Source: Chelativorans petroleitrophicus
GTDB taxonomy: Bacteria > Pseudomonadota > Alphaproteobacteria > Rhizobiales > Rhizobiaceae
DNA: 64,000 bases
Assembly (NCBI RefSeq): GCF_025398195.1
Contig: NZ_JAODNV010000018.1
Coordinates: 1-64,000, forward strand
Direction: 5' to 3'
Positions within the stretch are counted from its first letter, which is position 1. Each line of letters opens with the position of its first letter. Below the pieces are notes generated by a model. That model searched no databases and had not been told where the DNA came from. It saw nothing but the letters and a program-made list of their open reading frames with translations. The position numbers and the translations under genes were made by a program. This document shows positions 46,369 through 55,253 of the stretch, piece after piece.

Positions 46369-47240
46369 TGCGCTCGCTGCTCTTCGTGCCCGCCGATTCG
46401 GAAAGGAAGCTCGATAAAGCGCGTAAGGCGGGCGCGGACGCTCTCATCCTCGACCTGGAGGACTCGGTAGCTCCGGAGCGCAAGTCCGAGGCACGCCGAC
46501 TTGCCGCCGCGTTCCTTGCCGAATGGGACACCCCTGCCCCGGTCTATGTACGCATCAATGGCCTTACCACAGGCCTGGCCGATGACGATCTGATGGCGGT
46601 GATGACGGCGCGGCCCATGGGCATCATGCTGCCCAAGGCCGAAGGCGGCAGGGACGTGGCGCTGCTTGCAGCCAAGCTGCGGGTGCACGAGGCCGAAAAC
46701 GGAATTGAGGACGGTGCAACGCGCATCCTGCCAATCATCACGGAGACGGCGGCCGCGGTCTTTTCTGCCGGTACGCTTGCGGGATCAAGCGAACGGCTTT
46801 CGGCCCTCACCTGGGGCGCAGAGGATCTGTCCGCCGCGCTCGGCGCGCGGACCACGCGCGACGAGGCGGGCCGCTATACGCCCGTCTTCGCGATGACCCG
46901 GGCCGTCACATTGCTTGCGGCAAGCGCGGCGCAGGTGCCGGCCATCGATACGGTCTTCCCCGCTTTTCGTGACGCGGAAGGCCTTGCACGGGATTGCGCC
47001 GAGGCGGAGCGCGACGGCTTCACAGGCAAGATGGCCATCCATCCAGCGCAGGTGCCAGTCATCAACGCCGCCTTCACGCCTTCGCAGGAGGCCATCGATC
47101 ATGCCCGGCGCGTGGTCGCTGCATTCAAGGATGCCGGGCAGACCGGCGTTGCGAGCCTGGGCGGCGAGATGATCGACCGGCCGCATCTTTTGCGGGCCGA
47201 GCGCATTCTGGCGCGCGCACGTCTGGCCGGATCGGCGTGA
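46368..47240 (+). CDS. CitE-like acyl-CoA lyase (HpcH/HpaI family)
   Basis: A 290-residue TIM-barrel lyase similar to the citrate lyase beta subunit. MRSLLFVPADSERKLDKA, LILDLEDSVAPERK, VYVRINGLTTG, ILPIITETAAAV, LTWGAEDLSAALGA and GFTGKMAIHPAQVPVIN supply the substrate Arg, the metal-binding Glu and Asp, and the CoA loop of stand-alone CitE-like proteins. No citrate lyase alpha or gamma genes are present, so it is not part of citrate fermentation. It is translationally coupled to the MaoC-like gene and probably cleaves the beta-hydroxyacyl-CoA made there. It abuts the convergent flavin reductase gene without a gap. Confidence 0.88.
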   Translation: MRSLLFVPADSERKLDKARKAGADALILDLEDSVAPERKSEARRLAAAFLAEWDTPAPVYVRINGLTTGLADDDLMAVMTARPMGIMLPKAEGGRDVALLAAKLRVHEAENGIEDGATRILPIITETAAAVFSAGTLAGSSERLSALTWGAEDLSAALGARTTRDEAGRYTPVFAMTRAVTLLAASAAQVPAIDTVFPAFRDAEGLARDCAEAERDGFTGKMAIHPAQVPVINAAFTPSQEAIDHARRVVAAFKDAGQTGVASLGGEMIDRPHLLRAERILARARLAGSA

Positions 47241-47849
47241 TCACCGGTCCTGCCAGCGCGGGCGCCTCATGGAAAAGATTTCGCCCGGCGCGGCATAGTC
47301 CATGTAGCCGAGCCGAGACAGATTTTGGGCCGTGGCGACATCGAACAGCCCTTCCTTCAGCATGGCCTCATCGATGTGCACGCCCACGACCTCACCGATC
47401 ACGACGGTCGCATCAACCGGATCGCCGTTCAGATCACGCGGCTCCAGAACCTCGGTCACCCGGCATTCAAGCGCCGCCGGAGCCTCGGCGACGCGCGGGC
47501 AGGCGACCAGGTTGCAAGGAGCGGGCGTCAGGCCGGCAAGCTCGAATTCGCTCGTTCCGGGCGGCGCGTCGATCGAGGTCTCGAGCATCTTTTCCGCAAG
47601 ACGGCGGCTCACCAAATTGACGGTGAATTCGCCCGTTTCGCGCGCGATGACCGCACTGTCCTTCACGCCATCCGAGGAGAACCACACCAGCGGCGGACGG
47701 CTGGATATTGCGTTGAAGAAGGAATAGGGCGCGAGATTGAACGCGCCATCTTTCCGGCGCGTTGAAATCCAGCCGATGGGGCGAGGCGCCACAATGGCCT
47801 TGAAGGGATCGTGCGGTAGCCCGTGGCCGTGGCGCGGTTCGTAGAACAT
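47241..47849 (-). CDS. Flavin reductase-like FMN-binding protein
   Basis: A 202-residue protein of the flavin reductase/FMN-binding split-barrel family (DIM6/NTAB type). Characteristic blocks are FKAIVAPRPIGWISTRRKDGAFNLAPYSFFN, PPLVWFSSDGVKDS and GEFTVNLVSRRLAEKM. It may reduce flavin for a monooxygenase or act as an FMN oxidoreductase itself; no partner oxygenase is adjacent. The nitroreductase gene ends 11 bp upstream of its start on the same strand, so the two flavoproteins are likely co-transcribed. Confidence 0.87.
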   Translation of the reverse strand: MFYEPRHGHGLPHDPFKAIVAPRPIGWISTRRKDGAFNLAPYSFFNAISSRPPLVWFSSDGVKDSAVIARETGEFTVNLVSRRLAEKMLETSIDAPPGTSEFELAGLTPAPCNLVACPRVAEAPAALECRVTEVLEPRDLNGDPVDATVVIGEVVGVHIDEAMLKEGLFDVATAQNLSRLGYMDYAAPGEIFSMRRPRWQDR

Positions 47850-47860
47850 TGCAATCCTTC

Positions 47861-48445
47861 CTATCCCTCTTGCGGGCCCGTATATTCGCTTACGAGGCTC
47901 GCCACATCCGGGCGCGGGCGATCGGGCGTGCCGCCTGGATGAGTGCCGATATGCACGAAGCCGATCACACGTTCATGGGGTGCCAGCCCGAGGAGGCGCC
48001 GGCCCTCCTCATCGTCGGAATACCAGTTGGTGATCATGTGCGTCCTGTAACCCATGGCGTTTGCAGCTATGATGAGGTTCATGGCCACCATGCCGCCCGA
48101 CAGGAACATCTCCCATTGCGGGATTTTCCGGCTTTCCTTCGGGCTTGAGATCACGCCGATCACTAGGGGCGCGCGCGAAAAGCGGGTGAGCTCCTGCTTG
48201 CGGCGCTCCTCACTCAAGGGGCCCTCGCGCTTTTCCGCCAGATCCGCCAGCAACTGACCAACCCGCTCGCGCGCCTCGCCCCGGTAAAGGATGAAGCGCC
48301 AGGGCGTGAGCATGCCGTGATCGGGCACGCGCGTCGCCGCTCTCAGGATGATGTCGAGCTCTTCCGCCGACGGCGCGGGATCGCCAAGCTCATGGATGGG
48401 CGGTGAGCGGCGGGCAAGCAGAAGGTCGATCACAGATCTGTTCAA
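47861..48445 (-). CDS. Nitroreductase-family protein (YdjA-like)
   Basis: A 194-residue FMN-dependent nitroreductase-fold protein with LLARRSPPIHELGDPAP, ATRVPDHGMLTPWRFILYRG and GMVAMNLIIAANAMGYRTHMITNW, as in the short YdjA type. It would form a homodimer using NAD(P)H; its natural substrate is unknown. A TTG at 48445, preceded by GAGGAG eight bases earlier, is the best start (MNRSVIDLLLARRS). It is divergent from a secreted protein gene. Confidence 0.88.
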   Translation of the reverse strand: MNRSVIDLLLARRSPPIHELGDPAPSAEELDIILRAATRVPDHGMLTPWRFILYRGEARERVGQLLADLAEKREGPLSEERRKQELTRFSRAPLVIGVISSPKESRKIPQWEMFLSGGMVAMNLIIAANAMGYRTHMITNWYSDDEEGRRLLGLAPHERVIGFVHIGTHPGGTPDRPRPDVASLVSEYTGPQEG

Positions 48446-48558
48446 CGATAGGCTCCTCTGTGTGGAAGGAAGAATGCGCGCCTCAGCCTAGAGGCCGCGG
48501 CAAATGCTTCGTTGGCTACAGCCTTGAAATTGCCATCGCCTTGGGGTTCAAGGCAAGC

Positions 48559-49527
48559 ATGCGGTTGGCGATCAGGCGATTCTTGGGGGTGATTTTCGTT
48601 GCGGCGGGATGCGGCCTGCCGGCGAATGCCCAGGAAAGTTTCGGGCTCGACGATCTGCGCCTTCCGGGTCTCAGCGAATATGCCGCGCCGCATGAAGAAA
48701 ATCCGCTTTCGCTGCAGCGCGCTCAAATCACGCTTGCCGCCCAGCTTACCGAAGATTCCCCGGAGATACCGCACGGACTGGTCTGGCGTGTCTTCGCGCC
48801 GGAGCCGGGCCCCGACGGCAAACTGCCGCTCGTCGCCACCGCCCGGGGCGGCACCAGCACCTTTTCCCTTCTTCCGGGAAGCTATCTGGTGCATGCCGCC
48901 TACGGTCGGGCCGGCGCCACCAAGCGCATCTCCGTGGGCAACGACGTGCGGCAGGAAAAGCTGGTGCTTGACGCCGGCGGGCTGAAACTCGACGCTGTGC
49001 TGCCGGGCGGAATCAGCATTCCGGAAAACCGATTGCGCTTTTCCATCTATGAGGCCGAGCCCGACATCACCGGAGAGCGCCCGCTCATCATTCCGGACGT
49101 GCGGCCCAACGCGGTGGTGCGCCTGAATGCCGGGACCTATCACGTTGTCTCAACCTTCGGCTCCGTGAATGCCATCATCCGCGCCGATATCCGGGTTGAG
49201 GCCGGGGAGCTCACCGAGGCAACGATGGAGCACCGAGCAGCCCAGATCACGATGAAGCTGGTGCGGGAGCCCGGCGGCGAGGCCATCGCCGACACGGCCT
49301 GGTCCGTGCTGACGGGCACCGGCGAGATCGTAAAGGAGGCCGTAGGCGCCTACGCCTCCATGGTGCTGGCCGAGGGCGAATACACCGTCGTGGCCAAGAA
49401 CCGGGACCGCATCTACCAGCGGGACATCACCGTTGCCCCGGACGTGCTCGACCAGAGGGTCGAGCTGTTGCCCGAAGACCTTATCCAGCCGACAGCCGAC
49501 CTGTCCGACGCCGAACTGGTGGATTAA
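48559..49527 (+). CDS. Secreted protein with three similar beta-rich repeats, unknown function
   Basis: A 322-residue exported protein. The signal [25 protein letters not shown] ends with a likely cleavage after ANA. The mature part has three related blocks of about 75 to 85 residues, each centred on a turn of the form L-x-x-G-x-Y: [26 protein letters not shown] and [13 protein letters not shown], each followed by an IxV strand. This looks like tandem Ig-like or carboxypeptidase-regulatory-like modules. The weak ribosome site makes the start less certain. The gene stops four bases inside the convergent thrS. I do not recognise a named family. Confidence 0.75.
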   Translation: MRLAIRRFLGVIFVAAGCGLPANAQESFGLDDLRLPGLSEYAAPHEENPLSLQRAQITLAAQLTEDSPEIPHGLVWRVFAPEPGPDGKLPLVATARGGTSTFSLLPGSYLVHAAYGRAGATKRISVGNDVRQEKLVLDAGGLKLDAVLPGGISIPENRLRFSIYEAEPDITGERPLIIPDVRPNAVVRLNAGTYHVVSTFGSVNAIIRADIRVEAGELTEATMEHRAAQITMKLVREPGGEAIADTAWSVLTGTGEIVKEAVGAYASMVLAEGEYTVVAKNRDRIYQRDITVAPDVLDQRVELLPEDLIQPTADLSDAELVD

Positions 49528-51497
49528 GCAGCCGCCCGGCGGCGCCGCAGGTCGGGCGGTGTCGCCTCGTCCGCAAGCTGGCTTACGGCTTCCTCCAGCG
49601 TGAGGGAAACCTGATCGCGGCTGCCGAGCCGGCGCATGTTCACCGTCCCCTCCTCCGCCTCGCGCTTGCCGCACACGAGAATGACCGGAACCTTGGCGAG
49701 CGAGTGCTCGCGCACCTTGTAATTGATCTTCTCGTTGCGCAGGTCCGTCTCTACGGCAAGGCCCGCAGCCTTAAGCTGCCGGGCGACCCTGCCCGCATAA
49801 TCGTCCGCGTCCGAGGTGATCGTTGCCACGACCACCTGCAGCGGCGCGAACCAGAGCGGAAAATGGCCTGCGTAGTTCTCGATCAGGATGCCAAGGAATC
49901 GCTCCATGGAACCGCAGATGGCGCGGTGGATCATCACCGGCTGCTTCTTCTCCGAATCCTTGTCGATATAGAAGGCGCCGAACCGCTCGGGCAGATTGAA
50001 GTCGATCTGCGTCGTGCCGCACTGCCATTCGCGGCCAATGGCGTCTTTGAGCACATAGTCGAACTTCGGCCCGTAGAAGGCGCCGTCCCCGGGATTGATG
50101 GCCGTCTTGATCCGGTTGTCGGAGCGCTGGATGTCCTGAAGCACGCCCCGCATGATCTCCTCCGCGTGATCCCACAGCGCATCGGAGCCTACCCGTTTCT
50201 CCGGCCGGGTGGAAAGGAATACCTTGATCTCCTCGAAGCCGAAATCGGCATAGGTCGAGAGGATCAGATCGTTGATCTTCAGGCATTCCTCGGCAAGCTG
50301 CTCCTCGGTGCAGAAGATATGCGCATCGTCCTGCGTAAAGCCGCGCACGCGCATGAGCCCGTGCAGCGCACCGGATGGTTCGTAGCGGTGCACCGTGCCG
50401 AATTCCGCAAGCCGGATCGGCAGATCGCGGTAGGACTTCAGACCGTGCTTGAAGATCTGCACGTGGCCCGGGCAGTTCATCGGCTTCAGCGCGAAGACAC
50501 GCTTGTCCTCCGCCTCCTCGTCCGCGCACTCGACCTTGAACATGTTCTCCTTGTACCAGCCCCAGTGGCCAGAGGTTTGCCACAAGGAGTGGTCAAGCAC
50601 CTGCGGCGCGTTGACCTCCTGATAGTCGCCGTCGAGCCGGCGGCGCATGTACGAGACAAGGTTCTGGAACATGCGCCAGCCCTTGGCGTGCCAGAAGACG
50701 ACTCCCGGCCCCTCCTCCTGGAAGTGGAAGAGGTCCATCTCGCGACCGAGACGGCGATGGTCGCGCTTCTCCGCCTCCTCCAGCATGTGGAGATAGGCGT
50801 CGAGCTGTTCCTGATTGGCCCAGGCCGTGCCGTAGATGCGGGTGAGCATGGCGTTGTTGGAATCGCCGCGCCAATAGGCGCCCGCCACCTTCATCAGCTT
50901 GAAAGCCTTGCCGATCTGGCCGGTGGAAACCATGTGCGGGCCGCGGCAGAGATCGAACCATTCGCCCTGACGGTAGATCTTGACGTCCTCCCCTTCGGGA
51001 ATGGCGTCCACCAGCTCGACCTTGTAGCTCTCGCCCTTTTCGGCAAAGACCTTCTTCGCCTTTTCGCGCGGCCACACCTCCTTGGTGAAGCGCTCGTTGC
51101 GGTCGATGATCTCCCGCATCTTCTTTTCGATGCGCGGCAGGTCTTCCGGCGTGAAAGGCTCGTTGCGGGCGAAGTCGTAATAGAAGCCGTTCTCAATGAC
51201 CGGTCCGATGGTCACCTGCGTGCCAGGATAGAGCTCCTGCACGGCTTCGGCCATCACATGCGCCGCATCGTGACGGATGAGCTCCAGCGCGCGCGGGTCG
51301 TCACGCGTGACAATCTCGATGCTGCCTGACTGGCCAACCGGGTCGGACAGATCGCGCAGAGTGCCGTCGAGCGCGTAGGCGACGGCCTTCTTGGCCAGCG
51401 ACTTGGAGATGGATTCGGCGATATCGGCTCCGGTGGTCGCGGCATCAAACTCGCGAACCGAGCCATCGGGGAATGTGAGGGAAACGGCGTGAGCCAT
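49524..51497 (-). CDS. thrS: Threonyl-tRNA synthetase (ThrS)
   Basis: A 657-residue class II synthetase. The N-terminal TGS domain (about 1-65) is followed by the editing domain with [24 protein letters not shown], then the catalytic core with [28 protein letters not shown] (motif 2 region), the zinc-binding Cys in that block, and a C-terminal anticodon-binding domain ([21 protein letters not shown]). The ATG at 51497 follows GGAGA. It charges tRNA-Thr and edits Ser-tRNA-Thr. It closes the minus-strand run NifU-like, MNT/HEPN remnant, yidD, thrS. Confidence 0.97.
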   Translation of the reverse strand: MAHAVSLTFPDGSVREFDAATTGADIAESISKSLAKKAVAYALDGTLRDLSDPVGQSGSIEIVTRDDPRALELIRHDAAHVMAEAVQELYPGTQVTIGPVIENGFYYDFARNEPFTPEDLPRIEKKMREIIDRNERFTKEVWPREKAKKVFAEKGESYKVELVDAIPEGEDVKIYRQGEWFDLCRGPHMVSTGQIGKAFKLMKVAGAYWRGDSNNAMLTRIYGTAWANQEQLDAYLHMLEEAEKRDHRRLGREMDLFHFQEEGPGVVFWHAKGWRMFQNLVSYMRRRLDGDYQEVNAPQVLDHSLWQTSGHWGWYKENMFKVECADEEAEDKRVFALKPMNCPGHVQIFKHGLKSYRDLPIRLAEFGTVHRYEPSGALHGLMRVRGFTQDDAHIFCTEEQLAEECLKINDLILSTYADFGFEEIKVFLSTRPEKRVGSDALWDHAEEIMRGVLQDIQRSDNRIKTAINPGDGAFYGPKFDYVLKDAIGREWQCGTTQIDFNLPERFGAFYIDKDSEKKQPVMIHRAICGSMERFLGILIENYAGHFPLWFAPLQVVVATITSDADDYAGRVARQLKAAGLAVETDLRNEKINYKVREHSLAKVPVILVCGKREAEEGTVNMRRLGSRDQVSLTLEEAVSQLADEATPPDLRRRRAAA

Positions 51498-51608
51498 GGG
51501 AATTTCTCCTATCCAGTCCCGCCAACGAACGCGGGTGGTGATTGACATGAGGCGTCGCATGTAGCGCCCGAGGAACGCCACGTAAAGGCCTTTGCGGCGG
51601 GTTCGGCG

Positions 51609-51920
51609 CTAAAGCCTCCAGTAGCGCCAGGGCGCCCACCATTTGTGATGGGGCTGCAGCACCTCCGGCACAGGATCGATACCATGCGTGCCGCCCGGCC
51701 CGCAGCGCATGAGGCGGAACAACCCCATCCAACCTCCGGCCCAAAGGCCATGGCGGGCAATCGCCTCATAGGCGTATTCGGAACAGGTGGGGAGATGCCG
51801 GCAGGAATTGCCCACGAATCCGGAAAGCGTGAGCTGATAAAGCCGGACGAGCGCCGTGCCCACGACCCGCCCCGGCGTCTTGGGCCAGGGGCCGGACCAG
51901 TTTCTCGACTGAGCGCTCAT
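51609..51920 (-). CDS. yidD: Membrane protein insertion efficiency factor YidD
   Basis: A 103-residue YidD. The hallmark Cys-containing block GNSCRHLPTCSEYAYEAIARHG and the downstream RLMRCGPGGTHGIDPVP are intact. YidD assists YidC-dependent membrane protein insertion at the inner face of the membrane. The ATG at 51920 overlaps the end of the decayed HEPN frame (ATGA). Its position just upstream of thrS is common in Rhizobiales. Confidence 0.93.
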   Translation of the reverse strand: MSAQSRNWSGPWPKTPGRVVGTALVRLYQLTLSGFVGNSCRHLPTCSEYAYEAIARHGLWAGGWMGLFRLMRCGPGGTHGIDPVPEVLQPHHKWWAPWRYWRL

Positions 51921-52091
51921 TGGTTGTTCAAAAGATTTCTGATGCGGATCGCTGGTTGCGGAACGTCATTGCGGGCCGTACGCCATACAGTAACCCAGTT
52001 GATCGACCCGTAACCGTGCGACAGCCGATTGGTCCGCAAAATCGAGCATGTCCCGGAGCAGTTCCTGAACGGCGCTTTCCGGTACGGGCAT
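51917..52091 (-). pseudogene. HEPN (HepT/DUF86-like) remnant
   Basis: The start frame (from ATG 52091) gives MPVPESAVQELLRDMLDFADQ. One frame over, NRLSHGYGSINWVTVWRTARND follows, resembling the C-terminal RxxxxH-Y block of HepT-type HEPN proteins, and runs to a TGA at 51917-51919. Only about the last 57 residues of a roughly 110-residue family are represented, with a frameshift between the two parts. It follows an MNT nucleotidyltransferase gene that is also frameshifted, as expected for a decayed toxin-antitoxin pair. Recognition of the family is moderately firm. Confidence 0.55.
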
Positions 52092-52382
52092 CACAAACGC
52101 CGCTCATCGCGGGACACACGCTGTGCCACTGCCGCGCTGAAATCTCCCGGTGTCCGGATGTCGAACTTCACGCCCAAAAGCGCCTCGAGCTTCAATTCCA
52201 ATGAAGCAAGGTCGAACGGAGAAAGGTTCTCCGCCGTACTCCACCAGAATGTCCACATCGCTTTCCTCCGTCTCCTCGCCTCTCGCCACGGAACCGAAGA
52301 TGCGGGGATTGCGCACCGGGTACCGGGAGATGATCTCCAGCACCTCCTCGCGATGTCTTGCCCGGGCTTCCGTCGGACGCAC
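52091..52382 (-). pseudogene. MNT-type minimal nucleotidyltransferase, frameshifted
   Basis: The frame from GTG 52382 shows the MNT signature [30 protein letters not shown], with GSxARG and DxDxLV catalytic residues. After FS the family sequence continues one frame away as [20 protein letters not shown] and [20 protein letters not shown], ending in a TGA at 52091-52093. The length of 292 bases is one more than 97 codons, so one base has been inserted. MNT proteins of HEPN pairs AMPylate and silence the HEPN partner. The gene begins 11 bp after the NifU-like gene and separates it from yidD. Confidence 0.68.
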
Positions 52383-52393
52383 CGTCGCGTTCC

Positions 52394-52840
52394 TCAGGCG
52401 GCCTTGCCCGCCTGCTTCTTCTCGATCTGGTCAATGCAGTCGACCACCGCATCAAAGGTGAGCATGGTCGAGGCGTGGCGCGCCTTGTAGTCGCGCACCG
52501 GCTCCAGATATTTGAGGTCCGCGAAGCGGCCCTCGGGCGGCGGCCCGTTTTCCTTTAGCATGCGACGCATCGTCTCGCGCACCGCGCGCAGTTCCTCAGC
52601 GGTGGCGCCGATAATGTTGCGCGCCATGATGGAGGATGAAGCCTGGCCGAGCGCACAGGCCCGCACCTCATGCGCAAAGTCCGTCACGACGCCATCGGCC
52701 ATCTTCAGATCGACCGTCACGGTGGATCCGCACAGCTTGGAATGCGCGGTGGCCGTCGCGTCAGGCGCCTTCAGGCGTCCGATGCGGGCGATGTTGCCGG
52801 CGAAACCAAGAATTTTCGCGTTGTAGACGTCGTCGATCAT
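52394..52840 (-). CDS. NifU/SufU-like scaffold-family protein
   Basis: A 148-residue protein of the IscU/SufU/NifU-N fold with Cys37 (HSKLCGSTV) and Cys62 ([13 protein letters not shown]). The position of the usual third ligand Cys (RxxC) reads RHASTML, that is Ser124, while another Cys lies later at 135. A canonical Fe-S scaffold function is therefore not assured. The ATG at 52840 gives [16 protein letters not shown], typical of the rhizobial form next to folE. It is divergent from folE across 234 bp. Confidence 0.85.
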   Translation of the reverse strand: MIDDVYNAKILGFAGNIARIGRLKAPDATATAHSKLCGSTVTVDLKMADGVVTDFAHEVRACALGQASSSIMARNIIGATAEELRAVRETMRRMLKENGPPPEGRFADLKYLEPVRDYKARHASTMLTFDAVVDCIDQIEKKQAGKAA

Positions 52841-53074
52841 GAATTTCCGCCTGACGGCGCGTATCAAGCATCCCTTGTCGCTGAGGTTACTTTCATTCGC
52901 GCACCACCGGAACTATATAATGAGCGTATCCGGCCTAGGGCAAGAAGGGGTTTGATGCCCGGCCGGTGCCAGGCCGCTTCGGGCGGAACTGACGCCAGTT
53001 CCCACGAGACCCGCGAAAGGCTAGAACCGTTCAACTCGCCCCTGCGCGACAGGGGCTACGGGAGCCGCCTCGAT

Positions 53075-53743
53075 ATGGACGCGATAATCAGGAATTTTCC
53101 GCACCGCCCGGAGCCGCAGGCGAAGTCTGCCGACACGTCCGCCTTTCTCGACAGGCCAGTGACGGACCGGCCAAGCCGCGAGGAGGCGGAGGCGGCCGTG
53201 CGCACGCTGCTGCGCTGGGCAGGCGACGATCCCGACCGCGAAGGATTGAGGGATACGCCCGCGCGCGTCGTCAAGGCCTATCAGGAGCTGTTCTCCGGGT
53301 ACGACCGCTGCCCGGCCGACGAGCTGGGACGCACCTTCGAGGAAGTTGCCGGTTTTGACGACATGGTGCTCCTGAAGGACATCTCCTTCCACTCCCACTG
53401 CGAGCATCACATGGTGCCGATCATCGGCAAGGCCCATGTCGCCTATCTACCGAACGGAAAGGTGGTCGGCCTGTCGAAGATCGCCCGAGTGGTCGACATC
53501 TTCGCCCGGCGCCTTCAGACGCAGGAATCGATGACGGCGCAGATCGCCACCGTTATCCAGGAGATCCTCAAGCCGCGCGGCGTGGCCGTGATGATCGAGG
53601 CGGAGCATCTGTGCATGTCGATGCGCGGCATTCAGAAGCAGGGCTCCACCACCATCACCACCACCTTTACCGGCGCCTTCAAGGAACAGCCGGAGGAGCA
53701 GGTGCGCTTCATGACGATGGTGCGCGATCCCCGCAAAGGCTGA
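53075..53743 (+). CDS. folE: GTP cyclohydrolase I (FolE)
   Basis: A 222-residue enzyme converting GTP to 7,8-dihydroneopterin triphosphate, the first step of folate synthesis. The zinc site lies in [23 protein letters not shown] and [17 protein letters not shown], and the substrate loop [20 protein letters not shown] is complete. The ATG at 53075 is used; upstream in-frame sequence is not family-like. A TATAAT box at 52916-52921 may be its -10. hisI begins four bases after its stop, a pairing common in Rhizobiales. Confidence 0.96.
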   Translation: MDAIIRNFPHRPEPQAKSADTSAFLDRPVTDRPSREEAEAAVRTLLRWAGDDPDREGLRDTPARVVKAYQELFSGYDRCPADELGRTFEEVAGFDDMVLLKDISFHSHCEHHMVPIIGKAHVAYLPNGKVVGLSKIARVVDIFARRLQTQESMTAQIATVIQEILKPRGVAVMIEAEHLCMSMRGIQKQGSTTITTTFTGAFKEQPEEQVRFMTMVRDPRKG

Positions 53744-53747
53744 TTTC

Positions 53748-54161
53748 ATGGCAGGGATTTCCTTCTTACCGCCTCCGGCGGAGAAATCCGCGCTCGAGGA
53801 AGGAACCGAATTTACTCCGCGCTTCGACTCCCGGGGGCTGATTACCGCCGTCGTGACCGACGCCGACGACGGGACGCTTCTCATGGTCGCGCATATGAAC
53901 GCAGAGGCCCTGGCAAAAACGCTCGAAACGGGCATCGCCCACTACTGGTCGCGCTCGCGCGCAAGCCTCTGGAGAAAGGGTGAAACATCCGGGAACGAGC
54001 AGCACGTAGTGGAAATCCGCACGGACTGCGACCAGGATGCCGTTCATCTTCGCGTGAAGGTCGCGGGCCAAGGCGCAACCTGTCACACGGGTCGGCGTTC
54101 CTGTTTTTACCGGAGCGTGAATCTTGAGAACGGCCGCCCAGTCCTTACCACTATTCCTTGA
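53748..54161 (+). CDS. hisI: Phosphoribosyl-AMP cyclohydrolase (HisI)
   Basis: A 137-residue HisI that opens the adenine ring of phosphoribosyl-AMP in histidine synthesis. The conserved zinc and magnesium residues lie in [34 protein letters not shown], and [26 protein letters not shown] is the usual central block. It is a separate cyclohydrolase, not fused to HisE, as expected in alphaproteobacteria. It lies four bases downstream of folE and is probably co-transcribed. Confidence 0.96.
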   Translation: MAGISFLPPPAEKSALEEGTEFTPRFDSRGLITAVVTDADDGTLLMVAHMNAEALAKTLETGIAHYWSRSRASLWRKGETSGNEQHVVEIRTDCDQDAVHLRVKVAGQGATCHTGRRSCFYRSVNLENGRPVLTTIP

Positions 54162-54269
54162 GGACAAAGGCAGTCAGATCATCTTTTTGACGAATCGTGC
54201 TGCTCTCGCATTCATGATTTTGATACGATCCCCCGCCACACTCTGGCCGGGGGTGAGCACGAGGAGTTC

Positions 54270-55253
54270 ATGATGCTCGATTGGCCGCGCAAAAAGGCCG
54301 ATAACAGGCGCGACACCACTGCATTCGAGCCACCATCCACAGAACCCGCACCGGGCAACGGAAACAGCGCAGCCATCGCCCTCGCGCTCGGCGGAGGCGC
54401 GGCGCGCGGCTGGTCCCATATCGGCGTGCTGCGAGCGCTCGACGAGGCTCAAATCCCCGTATCGATGATCGCCGGCACATCCATAGGCGCGCTGGTCGGC
54501 GGCTGCTACCTGGCCGGCAAGCTGGACGAACTCGAAGAGTTCGCGCGCTCGCTCACGCGCCGGCGGATACTCGGCCTGCTCGACCTCAATCTGGGCGGCA
54601 GCGGCCTCTTCGGCGGCATGCGCCTGACGAGCCGCATGCAGGAGCATCTGGAAGGCGTCACCTTCGCAGACCTTGCCAAGCCCTTCGTCTGCGTGGCGGC
54701 CGAAATCCGCACCGGACATGAGGTCTGGATATCAAGCGGTTCGCTGATCACCGCCATGCGGGCCTCCTATGCCCTGCCCGGCGTGTTCGAGCCCGTGGTC
54801 TGCAATGGGCGGGTGCTCGTGGACGGAGCCCTCGTCAACCCGGTCCCCGTCTCGGTCTGCCGGGCTTACGAGCAGCCTTTGGTGGTTGCGGTCAACCTGC
54901 ACTACGACCTGTTCGGCCGCGCGGCGGTGATCAAGCATTCAGCCGATCTGCCGGAACGGGAAGACAAGGCGACGAATGGCAGCCCCACGCCGCTCATCGT
55001 CGACAAGGGGCCGAACCGGCGTGAGGCCCGGCTCGGGATCACCGGCGTGATGGTGGAAGCTTTCAACATCATCCAGGACCGCATATCGCGCGCGCGGCTT
55101 GCGGGCGATCCGCCCGATCTTTCCATCCAGCCGAAGCTCGGACATATCGGGCTTACGGAATTCTACCGGGCGGAGGAGGCGATCCGGATCGGCTACGAGA
55201 CGACCAAGGCGCAGCTGGCGGACATCGAGCGGATGCTTTCCGTACTCGTTTAG
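54270..55253 (+). CDS. Patatin-like phospholipase
   Basis: A 327-residue patatin-domain protein of the RssA/YchK type. The oxyanion block GGGAARGWSHIGVLRAL, the nucleophile GTSIGALVGG (GxSxG) and the catalytic Asp in VDGALVNPVPVSVCRA are present, so a Ser-Asp lipid acyl hydrolase is likely. A polar, Pro-rich lead-in of about 40 residues precedes the domain. The ATG at 54270 follows GAGGAG. Its stop overlaps the convergent recJ by four bases. The lipid substrate is unknown. Confidence 0.92.
   Translation: MMLDWPRKKADNRRDTTAFEPPSTEPAPGNGNSAAIALALGGGAARGWSHIGVLRALDEAQIPVSMIAGTSIGALVGGCYLAGKLDELEEFARSLTRRRILGLLDLNLGGSGLFGGMRLTSRMQEHLEGVTFADLAKPFVCVAAEIRTGHEVWISSGSLITAMRASYALPGVFEPVVCNGRVLVDGALVNPVPVSVCRAYEQPLVVAVNLHYDLFGRAAVIKHSADLPEREDKATNGSPTPLIVDKGPNRREARLGITGVMVEAFNIIQDRISRARLAGDPPDLSIQPKLGHIGLTEFYRAEEAIRIGYETTKAQLADIERMLSVLV

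Noticed and set aside
49704-51329. A 541-codon plus-strand frame opposite thrS
   Set aside because: thrS is unambiguous, and the opposite frame mirrors its codon pattern.
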